The translations under genes and the position numbers were made by a program. From Edolisoma coerulescens (Eukaryota > Chordata > Aves > Passeriformes > Campephagidae), in assembly GCA_013397115.1 (NCBI GenBank), contig VWZW01004118.1, forward strand, positions 21,103 to 85,102: DNA of 64,000 nt, read 5' to 3'. A model generated the notes under the pieces. That model did not search any database. It was not told where the DNA came from and saw nothing but the letters and a program-made list of their open reading frames with translations. This document shows positions 30,301 through 39,712 of this stretch, piece after piece (position 1 is the first letter of the stretch; every line of letters begins with the position of its first letter).

Positions 30301-33300
30301 CTTTCAATTACTTAAATACAAGCCAAGTTTTCAACCAGACTTTGTCTTATGGTAACAGTGAATCCTGTTTTCCTGTATGTTTTACTAACATAAGCATAAA
30401 GATCCTGGAACACTACAGCATCTTCATAATTTAACACCTTTAGTTCAGAATACACAAACAGGTTCTCAAGGTCAGTACTTCTCTTTATCCTAAGCCAAGC
30501 TAAAACCAGTAATTTCAGCTGCCTGGTATTTGGTCTCCCATTTCTTAATTCTCTTTGCATGCTGTATACATAGAGATCTCATCTTCTGAGCATGGCAATA
30601 CCACGCCTGTGTGCTTTACCTACATTTCAGAAAATAAGAATCTGATGTTAGCTCCAGATATTGGAAAGTGGGGCTGTTAATCTGAAAATGCCATTTCTTC
30701 AGGGAGGTCAGCCCAAAGCGAGAAAGGAATAAATCCTCATAAAAAGGAGAGGAACGCCCATATCCGTTATGGACACTGTCTCAGAAGCAATGGTCAAGAA
30801 TGCTTGATCTGTATAAATGCTTGCTCTTGTAACTGAACAAAGTGTTCTGTGACAACTCAGTTAGTGGTGCAAATTATCCTAATTAGTGATATTACTAAAT
30901 AGGGATATTACCAAGGTAACTCAGCTTCTCTGGATAATTTTGAAGACTGAAATTAGTTTGTTGTTTTGTTTTTTAAACAAGTGACATATTTATTCTCCTG
31001 TTCATTGCAAACGCTCATTTACACAGGGAATTTAAAAACCCATGTCGTATCTCTGCTCTTCCTCTCCCTTTCCAGATTAACCCATCCAGAGGATGGAACT
31101 GGTTACTAATTCCAGTAAAAATAACAGCTTTGCTTAACCCACGTCAGCATTTGTTCTGCCTCAGTCTGCTGCAACGAAAGAAAGCTATAAAAGCAAAATA
31201 CGTCCACCTCCGCCTCACTCTGACAGAAGCCTGGAAGTGGAGGAAGACAGACGGTGCAGCATACTAATTCAATGCATTCCCTTAGCAGCCTGGGTTCCTT
31301 TACAGTGCCTGAGAAGGCTTTAAAGCTCTCACAAAGACAGGAACCACAGGACGGCAGGAAACATATATTAGGGAAATACACAACGCAGTAACAGTGAGGC
31401 CTGATTTTACCGAGAAAAAAAAAAATCTGTTTTGAAGACCCTGTGGTCTGGGTACTAACTAGTGAGTACAAAGTATCAATAAAATAGCTTTATACAGCAA
31501 TTTAACAGTATAACAAGACATTTACGATCCCAGAACTCCCAACAGAGGTGATATCATTTATGGCCTCTCAGCTCACTTGATTACACAAGCATTCCACAGT
31601 CCCTTCTACCACTTTATGATTGGGATTTATTTCCTTACCCGGGCTACCGTCAAAGAGCTGACAGGCAGTTTTCTTTCATAGGTTCTGTCCATTAAGTGGG
31701 CTAAGTCAGCTGGAGAAAGCAGAAGAAGAGTGTATTTAATCAACTGGCACAACAGGAAAATCTGCAGAGCCATCATATAACCTAGAACAGAATCTATGTC
31801 CATGAAATCAAATTCTGGGTTCTTAACATCTCATTTTGAAATTGTATGAAAACAGTACCTCTTATTATTGTGGAACACTTTAACAGAAAATAAATACATT
31901 AAAAAGTTCTCAACATGATGATCCTAACTTATTAGAAAAAAGGGGGAAAAGCAAACTACTCTATTATGTGCTGGATGAAATTAGTATAACTAATGTAAGT
32001 AATCTAAACCAAAAAATTAGCAGATGTCCTTAAAATTACCACTTGTTTTCAAGCTTAGCATATGCTGGACAGTGCTTTAGGCATGGATTTTTATTTTATG
32101 GTAAAACAATGAGACACAGAAACATGTAGCACCATACTGATAAACCTTACAGTCACGAACAGCAATCCAAAGAAATCCTGTTAATCAAATGGGGCACCGT
32201 GCCAGTAGCTAAGTAACTTTACAGCATTCTGCTCCAGCAGTCATATCACAATATAAATCTGACCATGTAGGAACCTAAACTTCTGACTGTTGAACAGGTA
32301 GCCAGCCATTGCATTTAATGAATTTAACTGGAAGTTAAATTAATTTAGAGGTTTAGTTTTGTACTGTGCCTGGAAAATAAAGATGACTCAGAAAGAGTAA
32401 ACTGTTCAACATATGCTTAATGTCATCTGTTTGACCACGAACTGACAATATCAAATCTATAAGCTTTAGAGGCTTCAATCATACTCTTTCTTGCTATTCT
32501 CCTCCATCTTGAAGACCAGGAATCTAACACATTCCCTCTGCAACATTTGGAACTTGCTTCATCGTTTGCAACTGTTACTGAGTCACTCCTTTGACACCTC
32601 TCAGTAAGACCCGCTGGCCATCCTTGATGAGCTGATAGGTTGGCTCGTTTTACAATTAATTTTCCAAAAAGGTGATCCTGCCTCCACACCTGTCAATGAA
32701 ATGTGAGGTAAACAGAAATTGCAGAGCCACATCAGAACTGACTAAGCCTTCTATTCTTGCAAAGTTGTCAGGGGGAGGAAACAGCACTGCACCAGTAACA
32801 TGCTGTGTCTCTGACAGATGCTGTCCACAAAACAAGTGGTATCACTATTTATTACTTTAAAAACACACCTGTACCACAGCGAACAGTGGAGGGTACTGTT
32901 TTAACAGTACAAATGACATTCATTGCTACTCTGACATTATAGGTAATCTGTCAAATTACAGCACAAGGATCAAGTTTTCAGAAAAATGATAGAGCCCTGA
33001 CTTGGCATAAAAGAATTGACTCCTAGTCTGTACAATGCTGCTGTCTGTCACATAGCAGTACCCCTTGTTTACGTAACAACTTTCTTCCTGAGGAGCTCTT
33101 CAAAATGCAAAATGAGTATTTATCTTCTGGCTGAGGGAAGGCAAACTTTTCATGACCGTGAAAGCAAAGGGAAATTTGTGGCAAAGTCAGTAAGGCCAGT
33201 ACCAGCTCACACAAAAGACAGCGCAGGATGCTGAGGTGATGTGGGCTATCAAGGCCATGCTATACAAGATACCCACTAAAAAACAGGTGGAATTTTTTAA

Positions 33301-36300
33301 TGGTAGAGAAACTTACATGGGAATAGCCTTACAAGAAGTACCTGTATTTGATCTTCATCACCCATCTCTCCAGAACTCACAAAGGACATGATGAAGCAAA
33401 TGGGTAAAGGCATAGGGAACATTCCCAACAGTGCCAGAAGTTAAAAGGAAGGGATGCTGCAACCAATTCAGCTTATCCAGATCAAAGCAGTGGGTAGGTC
33501 CTTGCCTAAATGAACAAAGCCAACTGTCATCCACCATTCTTAATCTCCATTTTGAGACAGCTGGAAAGAAGCATTTGCTCCAAAATCTGGTATGGTTCAT
33601 GCCACAGCAACGTGGACCTGAGACTCAGAGTTAATTTATCTAATCCAGAACTGGCTTTGTTCTGCATCACCCTCCCAAAACTACAAGGTGATCCCTATGA
33701 CCATTTTTCTGGGCCACATTCAAGCCCTGAGCTTGGCATTTGTTTTGTCTAGGTGCTCATGAAGATGAAGAGCCCACTTTAGCAAACATTGACTACTTCA
33801 GTAGAATATAAACCAAATTAATACAATGCCATGAATACAAGATCACAAGACTGTCAGCCATTATACAACAGCATCCTCTGAGAGAGCTCACATATAGAAT
33901 TTTAATGACTGAACTTTAATGCTGTCTACAAAGCTGAAACTCTCCATCAGATCTATAGTATGGAAAGTACTTATCTATGAACTCTGTATAAACGTGAAAC
34001 ACTTATCTCCAGTGCAAGAGTAACAGTAAAATGAGGGCTGATTAGTCTAAAAGAGTAGCAGAGAAATGAAGATAATGGGAGATTTAGCTTTGTTTTCAGA
34101 CAAGTTGCTGTTTCTGCAGTAGTAGTATTACAGGAATTATTAGCAGTAATTACTTCCTAGCTTGTTTTCTGTGAAGAGCACCTAAAACCAGACTTTTTTT
34201 TCTCATATTCATAATTTGAAATAATTCAGCCACCTTTTGTAAATCAAGTCTGTTCCATAAGTTGCTATTCAATAATCAAGATTAAAGCCTCTTCTTAGTT
34301 AAAACATTCTGACAGCAGTACTAGAATGCAAGCATGTGAATGCCCAAGCCTCCTAGCACTGCTGGTGGTAAAACCTGAGTGTTTACATCAGTATATAAAC
34401 CAAACCAGTATTTAAATGGCCAAATCAAAATTCTCTGTACATTTTAACAGATACATGCTGCAAATGCTTTTATCTGACTCATCAAAAAAACCACTAGTCT
34501 CTACAATCTCTCATATATACTACCTAAAAATACATTTCTACAAGATTTAATTCCATAAATTTAACTTCTCTAAAAATGTATTACTGCATATTCAAGAATC
34601 CAATGGATTTAAATCAACAAAACAAACCATAAATATAAGCTTAGGTAACTGAATTTCAGGCCATGACTTCACAGTGGTCTCTAGAGCACTGGTACATGAG
34701 ATATCACGTTCACTTCTTTTTTCATTTGTTCATAGAAGCTCAACGTCTTTTTGCCAGCAACAGGGTGGTTCAGGACAATGACTGGGAAAATACTGGCCCT
34801 CACCTTCCAAGTCAGTGGTTATAACTTCCAATAGCAGTTTGGTGGCCTAGGAAATCATCATAGTTTCAGTTTGATTTACAGTGTACCTATCCACAGAATG
34901 TAGCCACACCAGCAAGCAGCACATCATCAGTAAGTGGCACATACGGTCACCATGTAAGGTCACTTTTATTCTACTTATACCCTTGTATTCTTACAAGTGG
35001 TTCATTCAAGATAGAGTTCTGATCCAGAGGTGGGGAATGACGATACAACTGAGATGCAAAGTTTATCTGTCCTGGCAGTGATGGGCAGAGCTAATACCTT
35101 AATTCACAGGCTAACCAATGCTATAAAGAAAGCCTTGTTTTATTTTAAAGACCCAATTAAAATATAAAGGCCAAGGCAAGTATTTTGCCTTAAAAATTCG
35201 TATAGTCCACATTTATCTCTATTTCCACACAACTGGAAAGAACAACAGCTTTGTACTGAACAAGGCTTTGAATGGAAATTACTCATGTCTGTAAGGGCAG
35301 CACCGCCATCTGGTGTTGCAGATGAGCCTATTTAGGTAATGTGTATCTTTCTAACAAAAAAACCAAATTTCCTATCTCACCTGGATTCTGCCATCCCCTG
35401 GGATTCTGGTTTCCTTGGAACTTCATTTTTAATAAGTGGAATCCAAATTAATTCTAAGCAGGTATCTTCCTATCAGCAAGCAGTTTGCAAATTCCAAATT
35501 AACACAATTTCAATTCCTATCTTCTTGAACAAAAGCGCTATGTTACACAAAATACAGTCTTGCTCTTTCCCATACATTTTTCAGTACTGAAGTTTGCTAA
35601 ACTCATTCATGCCTGGATTCTAAACTGAGGTTACAGAGAAGACAATAAAGCATGTCTTACACAGACACAAGCAGATGAGTTTGTGTCTGGGATAGCACAT
35701 CATTGCAGCAGAGAAATGGAACTGACTTTAAATCAAAAAATACTACTTCTTCCTTTAGAAGTATCCTCACAACATAGTTTTGCATAACAACAGCTCTGAA
35801 ACAATGTTTGAAACACACAAATAGAAGAGCATGTCTTCAACACGAGGAACTCACTCTAGCTATAATCACCAGTTTGTACAGACAAGATTGTATGTGCAAC
35901 CATACAACCGACAGCTACAGAGCAGACGTCTGCCTGGCTGTCTCCCTTCTGAAAATGCTAATATAGCTGACACTGTGTTAACTTGTTTTTTCTTTTCTGT
36001 GAACACAAAATGAAAATGCAAAGCAGTTCTTTGAAAATCATGGAATAGACATCTGCTTTGGCTCAAGACCATCAGCGGAGGAGAGGCAAGAACTGTGCCT
36101 GCCAAACAGCCACAGAAGGTCTTGCCAGGCCTGGAGAAAGCCAAACATGGACTGTACCAGCACCAGCACGACATTTTCTTCTACAGTGGATTTCTATTGG
36201 CTATGACATTTGTCAAAATAAGAACCCATTTTCACCTGGAGGTGACTAGTTCAAATGTATCCCACAAATCTGTGGCTCCAGCCCAAAACACACTGCATGA

Positions 36301-39279
36301 GCAGTCCTACTGACAGCAAAGCGTAACAAGGTATTAACAGTCTCTGCAGGATCCAAGCTACAGTCATGAGGACCCACTGGCTGCTTCTGATCCATGTACA
36401 GTACAACATGTTGACGACACCCACCTAGATGCTCATAGGCAAATAAAAGCAGCAAATTAGTGCATAAAAAACATCAGTGTGATCATTTTGTCTGTCCTAC
36501 TGCCTGACAAAAGCCACTGAATTTCACCTGCTGATTCTTCTTTCGGCCTCATAATCTGTGTTGCAAGTAACAACCACAGTTCAGGGGCCCAGGAATGAAA
36601 ACAGACTATGAATTAAGGAGTCTCCAAAACACTCGTGGTCCAAAATAATGAAAAACTATCTTTAGCATGGAAAAATGCTTTGCAAGATGCTTTCTATTTA
36701 ACATAGTCACCAAAAAGATAGTGGAATGTCATTTCAAATGTAATCTAGACAAACAATTTAGCTATAAAATTTGCACAGATCTCAGTACCATGTGCAGATA
36801 CAGTTTAACAAATAACTTCTTGAAAATAAGAAGTTTAGTTCCCCACCCCCTCCTAAAAAAATCTGTAACTTAAGAAGAAACTGCAAAACTCTGACAAAAA
36901 AAATTCCTCTTTTAAAAACATCTTTAAATGTAATTGTCCTGTAATACGTATAGAATAGCTTTTTTTCACACTGCAGTACTGTTAACACAACGTCAATGAA
37001 GACATCAGTCAGAGAAAGTCACATACTTTGGATTTTGTAAAAGAAAAAAACCAGCTTGTAGAAACTGAACATTAAGTAAACAGGCAAATTCTAACTTGTT
37101 TCTGCACTATAACTTTGAATACACATGACCATTTTTTTAACATGCTGAGCGCTTTTTGACATAGAAGCTCAGAAGCACATTGTTCCACACACTTTTTTAT
37201 TTTGAAGGATTTACAGATGATAAGATAGCCAAAAATGAGCTCAGGCTGCAATTAATTGGACAAAGTGGAGATAAGAAACAAACTTTTCTCACCCAGGCTA
37301 TGCTCCTCTTTTTGTCTCTTTTCCCATTTTGAGCTATCCACATAGGCTGAAGAAAGAAGAGATCTTCGACCTAATGAAGAGAGAAATCACTATGTAAGCT
37401 GGGTTTCTTACACAACTCCAAACAAACATTTTATTGGGTACCACCTTTTTCTGTCACATTTATCAAGTGGGATGCATTACACGGTCTTTATGTTAGTAGC
37501 TATTAATGTAACAATTCAGATTCTTTATATGTGGATGAGCCACTACACTGAAATATTTAAAACTGAAAAGCTCTCCCCGAAAGTTTTTTTTCAGCATGAA
37601 ACAAGTACTTCCAAACCTAAACTCTGTATTTAAGAAAATAGCAAATTTGTAAAGGTAGAAAAAACCCTCAAACAACAATAAAAGCAACTTCTTGGTGCAC
37701 ACAGACCTTTTTCATCAAATGTTAGCAATTAACTAAATGTAGGTTAAAAGCATACGCAAAAAAAAAATGGCTACACACAAACAGGCTTTTCTGGCTGAAC
37801 GGTTATTTTTTCCACCTATAAAGGCATGTCTCACTGAAAATACTTTCATTTTTATAATCTCCATTCTTCCATCTCCTGTGAACTACAGACTCACTGAAAT
37901 ATTTTTGAAAGCTTTTTCCAAATACTCTTTGTACCACCAAAACTGATCAAGATGCTGTGCCAGCTTTTGAAACAAAACAGCAAATGCTTCAGCTGAAAGA
38001 ATTTGTGTATCAGTCACAGATTATGAGGTCTTAAAAATGCATGAGGAACGCCTGGGTAAAATTTATTGAAGGAAGATAGAGAAATACATGTAGAAGGTTG
38101 CAGGAAGTAATGTTATGAAATAAGAATGTTTTAAAAATAGATAATACAATGCTACACAGAAGTCTTAGCAATTACTTCCAAGTCTTTATCTAAATATCTA
38201 TCTGCTACCACTAAAAGTTTCGTTTTGGTTGTGAAACTATTTTTCCTTCTTATCACTCTTCTGACACGCAATTATACACACACATCCAGCACCGAACACC
38301 TCAGCAAACTACTGTCAAAAAGCTCCGGAACACAGAATTCCACAGGCAGACTCCAAAAATATATACAACACTTCACCAAACAGTTAGAAAAAAGCAAATA
38401 AGATATTTCTGGTTGGCAGCATTTCCTTTAGCACTCTTTTTCGTTATGTTGATAAAAGAGGCATACAAAAGATCCGGGGGGTTTGGTGTGGCGGATTTCG
38501 GATCTTTTATTGTTCTTTTTCTTTAACATAAAGAAAAATTCGTCCATTCATTCACAGCCATGGAGGCCACTAGCAAGCACGAGGCTTTCAGCGGCTATTT
38601 TGCGCAGCACAGGCCCCGTGTGTGTGAGCGCCGAGGCCAGGCCGGCGCTGCTCGCGCGGGTGCAGCGGCCCCGGCCCAGAGCCAGGGCGGCGCGGTCGGG
38701 CCGCGCGTCTGCGGCTACCAGGAAGCAGCACAGAGAAACGCGTGCTCGGCGGCAACAGCCACCCATCACCACCACGCTGTACCCAAAAGTTACTGGGCTC
38801 AGTTCTTCCCGAAGGTCAGATCTTTGGCTTCTTCAAAACATCAGCCTTAGTGGCGCCTCTGTCACCGCCGGTACCAGTTTTGCTGAACACGCACTGCCGC
38901 GGGTTTGGCGGCCTCCCGTACAAATTCCGCGTGGCTTCCCCTGACCCAAAAAGGCAGGTCGTACCATGTCGAGCTATGAAATCGGCACGGGGGATTATCT
39001 ATTAAAAAACAAATTGCGAACACTCTCCTGCACTACATACTAGCCATAATACGTTTTCTGAGCTATCTCCAATTCCACACATGCACACAGAGGAAGGGGG
39101 AAAGGTGAATGAAGTCCCTGCGCAGCACCCCGTCCCTGCTCACGCACCCCACCACAGCCTGCAGCAACCAGGACGACCAGCGCCGCGCCCCCCGCCCCGC
39201 CAGCAGCGCACCGACCTGGGGCCGCGCCGAGGGCGCTCCCGCTGCAGAGCACGGCGCGCCGGAGCATGGGGGCGGCCAT
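192..39279 (-). CDS. MRPS27: MRPS27 gene, 10 coding exons, 3' end outside window
   Basis: This is the mitochondrial small-subunit ribosomal protein mS27, a PPR-like helical-repeat protein. In mammals it binds mitochondrial RNA and supports mitochondrial translation (family knowledge). The coding sequence joins minus-strand blocks 39279-39216, 37370-37293, 31709-31639, 29716-29658, 7808-7694, 7187-7109, 5850-5735, 4265-4163, 1995-1853 and 347-192. They sum to 984 nt, 328 codons, with every phase matching, GT/AG at every boundary and no internal stop. The translation follows the human protein as I remember it over its whole visible length, for example SSAYVDS, RKLPVSSLT, LYKFRHSPN, WIRQCLKY and STQLLSLYVL. 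The human protein is about 414 residues, so the last 85 or so lie before position 1. The gene diverges from PTCD2 across a shared CpG-rich promoter region. I see no sign of decay. Confidence 0.95.
348..1852 (-). other. MRPS27: MRPS27 intron 9 (1.5 kb)
   Basis: Both ends match exon 9 and exon 10 splice signals. Two minus-strand open frames of 127 and 89 codons occur here, but they have no recognisable domain and low-complexity composition, so I treat them as chance. Nothing else was seen. Confidence 0.8.
1853..1995 (-). CDS. MRPS27: MRPS27 exon 9, residues ~229-276
   Basis: This 143-nt exon follows acceptor AACACAG and ends GCT|GTAAGT. It encodes KVELTKGLRAVYNLMPLMW, then TPGYLNRALQVMENVA and a C-terminal RICKEA. 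It matches the human KVELQQGLRAVYHNMPLIW segment. Phase in is two bases and phase out is 0. Confidence 0.94.
1996..4162 (-). other. MRPS27: MRPS27 intron 8 (2.2 kb)
   Basis: The intron is AT-rich and has no recognised repeat or RNA gene. A T-rich run near 4046-4062 is the only low-complexity stretch. Confidence 0.75.
4163..4265 (-). CDS. MRPS27: MRPS27 exon 8, residues ~195-229
   Basis: This 103-nt exon follows TTTGCAG and ends CTTG|GTAAGT. It encodes WEEERNLGASLLLTGLKQ and NTVGFSSRLYGYTFL, matching the family segment WEEERNFGASLLLPGLKQ. Phase in is 0, with one base over at the end. Plus-strand reading frames across this region are shadows. Confidence 0.95.
4266..5734 (-). other. MRPS27: MRPS27 intron 7 (1.5 kb)
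   Basis: This intron holds a short pyrimidine (CTTT) microsatellite-like tract at about 5561-5582. No other feature was recognised. Confidence 0.75.
5735..5850 (-). CDS. MRPS27: MRPS27 exon 7, residues ~156-194
   Basis: This 116-nt exon lies between a CCATAG acceptor and an ATG|GTAAGC donor. It encodes DAMSIVTEIMLQESFDELST then QLLSLYVLYQYLATKSEHM. The human counterpart has the same STQLLSLYVL core. Phase in is two bases and phase out is 0. Confidence 0.95.
5851..7108 (-). other. MRPS27: MRPS27 intron 6 (1.3 kb)
   Basis: The intron is ordinary AT-rich sequence between exons 6 and 7. I see no repeat, RNA gene or additional exon. Confidence 0.75.
7109..7187 (-). CDS. MRPS27: MRPS27 exon 6, residues ~130-156
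   Basis: This 79-nt exon follows a strong polypyrimidine tract and CAG, and ends GAAG|GTAACA. It encodes VQYGIFPDNFTFNILLDCF and IKQKKYE. The pattern xPDxFTFNxLLDxFIKxxxY is typical of a PPR motif helix pair. It ends with one base over, which joins exon 7 to make Asp. Confidence 0.95.
7188..7693 (-). other. MRPS27: MRPS27 intron 5 (0.5 kb)
   Basis: This is a short intron between exons 5 and 6. Nothing was recognised in it beyond the splice signals. Confidence 0.75.
7694..7808 (-). CDS. MRPS27: MRPS27 exon 5, residues ~91-129
   Basis: This 115-nt exon runs from acceptor CTTTAG to donor AAG|GTAAGT. It contributes one base to the split Lys and then 38 codons including FRHSPNSWYLRDWTIHSW and WIRQCLKYGAQDKALYT. 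This is the best conserved part of the protein and lies in the helical-repeat (PPR-like) region. It ends in phase 0. Confidence 0.96.
16429..16693. repeat. Degenerate minisatellite, ~28-bp unit
   Basis: About eight to ten diverged copies of an AT-rich unit are visible. Its core reads like TATAACCTGAATCATAACTT followed by TTC and a TATAC-type spacer. Cores are recognisable near 16508, 16538, 16564, 16593, 16617, 16638 and 16664. Unit length varies from roughly 19 to 32 bp. It lies in MRPS27 intron 4. Confidence 0.75.
18045..18200 (+). mobile_element. CR1 LINE 3' end fragment
   Basis: The block with CATTTGGACAATGCTCTCAG, the GTGTGATTCTTGGGGTG block, and GGTCCCTTCCAACTCAGCAT matches the 3' UTR end of a bird CR1 subfamily. 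It ends in a decayed version of the usual ATTCTATGATTCTA tail. The left boundary is approximate. Confidence 0.85.
19986..20058. repeat. A/C-rich low-complexity tract
   Basis: Irregular CAA, CCAA and ACCAACC units run through this stretch with very few G or T. It looks like a decayed simple repeat. Confidence 0.7.
25925..25972 (+). mobile_element. Short CR1 tail remnant
   Basis: The sequence CCATCCAACC..AACAATTCTATGATTCTAT matches the final bases of CR1 elements, including the terminal ATTCTATGATTCTA octamer repeats. Upstream similarity fades quickly, so only the extreme 3' end is supported. Confidence 0.65.
29658..29716 (-). CDS. MRPS27: MRPS27 exon 4, residues ~72-91
   Basis: This 59-nt exon follows TTTAATCAG and ends AA|GTAAGC, two bases into a Lys codon. 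It encodes FVDNISSREEVDQAEYYLY, which matches the family segment leading to the conserved LYKFRHSPN motif. That motif spans the exon 4-5 junction, and joining it needs removal of a 21.8-kb intron. Confidence 0.94.
29717..31638 (-). other. MRPS27: MRPS27 intron 3 (1.9 kb)
   Basis: No element was recognised. The 121-codon minus-strand frame at 31106-31471 is low-complexity Cys/Phe/Leu-rich and has no splice or family support. Confidence 0.7.
31639..31709 (-). CDS. MRPS27: MRPS27 exon 3, residues ~48-71
   Basis: This 71-nt exon lies between a CTCCAG acceptor and a CGG|GTAAGG donor. It encodes ADLAHLMDRTYERKLPVSSL followed by TVAR, very close to the family sequence. The entry phase (two bases) matches the single base left by exon 2, and it ends in phase 0. 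Confidence 0.94.
31710..37292 (-). other. MRPS27: MRPS27 intron 2 (5.6 kb)
   Basis: This intron contains a candidate CTCF motif at 35301-35318. No repeat family or coding exon was recognised elsewhere in it. Confidence 0.7.
35301..35318 (-). promoter_or_regulatory. Candidate CTCF site
   Basis: On the minus strand this reads CAACACCAGATGGCGGTG, which matches the CTCF core CCASYAGRKGGC at 11 of 12 positions. It lies in MRPS27 intron 2. A single motif match is weak evidence without binding data. Confidence 0.4.
37293..37370 (-). CDS. MRPS27: MRPS27 exon 2, residues ~22-48
   Basis: This 78-nt exon follows a TTAG acceptor and ends at GG|GTGAGA. It enters with two bases completing a Gly codon and leaves with one base over. 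It encodes the segment with SLLSSAYVDSSKWEKR, which matches the conserved stretch just after the targeting peptide in vertebrate MRPS27. It is too short for an ORF-length screen and was found from splice sites and protein similarity. Confidence 0.92.
37371..39215 (-). other. MRPS27: MRPS27 intron 1 (1.8 kb)
   Basis: The right half is CpG-rich from about 38,570 and grades into the promoter island. The intron also holds an inverted repeat at 38467-38508. The left half is AT-rich and unremarkable. Confidence 0.75.
38467..38508. repeat. Perfect 10-bp inverted repeat with 22-nt loop
   Basis: The arms AAAAGATCCG (38467-38476) and CGGATCTTTT (38499-38508) are exact reverse complements flanking a G/T-rich 22-nt loop. 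It sits at the left shoulder of the CpG island in MRPS27 intron 1. Its role is unknown and it may be chance. Confidence 0.6.
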
Positions 39280-39299
39280 AGCGCCGAGGCCGGAGGAAG
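38570..39299. promoter_or_regulatory. CpG island, shared MRPS27/PTCD2 promoter region
   Basis: CpG dinucleotides and GC content rise sharply here, with the densest blocks at 38,600-38,740 and 39,170-39,300. The second block contains MRPS27 exon 1. The gene pair is head to head, so the true bidirectional promoter should lie between the MRPS27 start and PTCD2 exon 1, that is in the N gap and its left flank. No TATA box is visible, as usual for CpG-island promoters. The first block may be an island extension or a second promoter in MRPS27 intron 1. Confidence 0.75.
39216..39279 (-). CDS. MRPS27: MRPS27 exon 1 coding part (start codon)
   Basis: The ATG is at 39279-39277 on the minus strand, followed by 21 codons and one extra base, then a donor reading CAG|GTCGGT. 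The encoded start, MAAPMLRRAVLCSGSALGAA, is basic and small-residue rich with no acidic residues, as expected for a mitochondrial targeting peptide. The first ATG is chosen because its start MAA matches the family start. A second in-frame ATG four codons later is possible. Only 20 bases of 5' UTR are visible before the N run that starts at 39300. Confidence 0.88.
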
Positions 39300-39434
39300 N
39301 NNNNNNNNNNNNNNNNNNNNNNNNNNNNNNNNNNNNNNNNNNNNNNNNNNNNNNNNNNNNNNNNNNNNNNNNNNNNNNNNNNNNNNNNNNNNNNNNNNNN
39401 NNNNNNNNNNNNNNNNNNNNNNNNNNNNNNNNNN
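39300..39434. other. Assembly gap of 135 Ns
   Basis: This run of Ns lies between the MRPS27 5' UTR and a CR1 fragment. It probably hides the MRPS27 transcription start, the promoter core and PTCD2 exon 1. Open frames that appear to run through it are artefacts of translating N. Confidence 0.99.
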
Positions 39435-39712
39435 TGCTCAGAGCCCCATCCAGCCTGGCCCTGAGCATGTCCAGGGATGCTAGATCCACAGCTTCTCTGA
39501 GCAACCTACTCCACTGTCTCATCACCATCCCAGTAAAGTATTTCTGCCTCATATCTTACCTAAACCTATTCTCTAATCAAAACCTTTGACTCTAGCCGAA
39601 GGCCATTCCCACATGTCCTAGCACTACATGCCCTTGTGCATGTTCCACTCCAGCTCTCTTGTAGGCCCCACTGAAAGGCCGCAATAAGGTCACCCTAGAG
39701 GTCAGTGTTAGC
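39435..39712 (-). mobile_element. CR1 LINE 3' fragment
   Basis: Read on the minus strand this matches the bird CR1 3' region: a segment reading AGGTGACC..TTGCGGCC, then the GGGCATGTAGTG block, the CAGAGAAGCTGTGGAT block and GGCCAGGCTGGATGGGGCTC at the gap edge. The match is from memory of the consensus. It is 5'-truncated near 39712, as usual for CR1. Its final roughly 100 bases would lie within the N gap. Confidence 0.85.

Noticed and set aside
39040..39552. Open frames spanning the N gap on both strands
   Set aside because: They are open only because Ns are read as X. One joins MRPS27 exon 1 to a CR1 fragment and continues through the exon 1 donor into intron.
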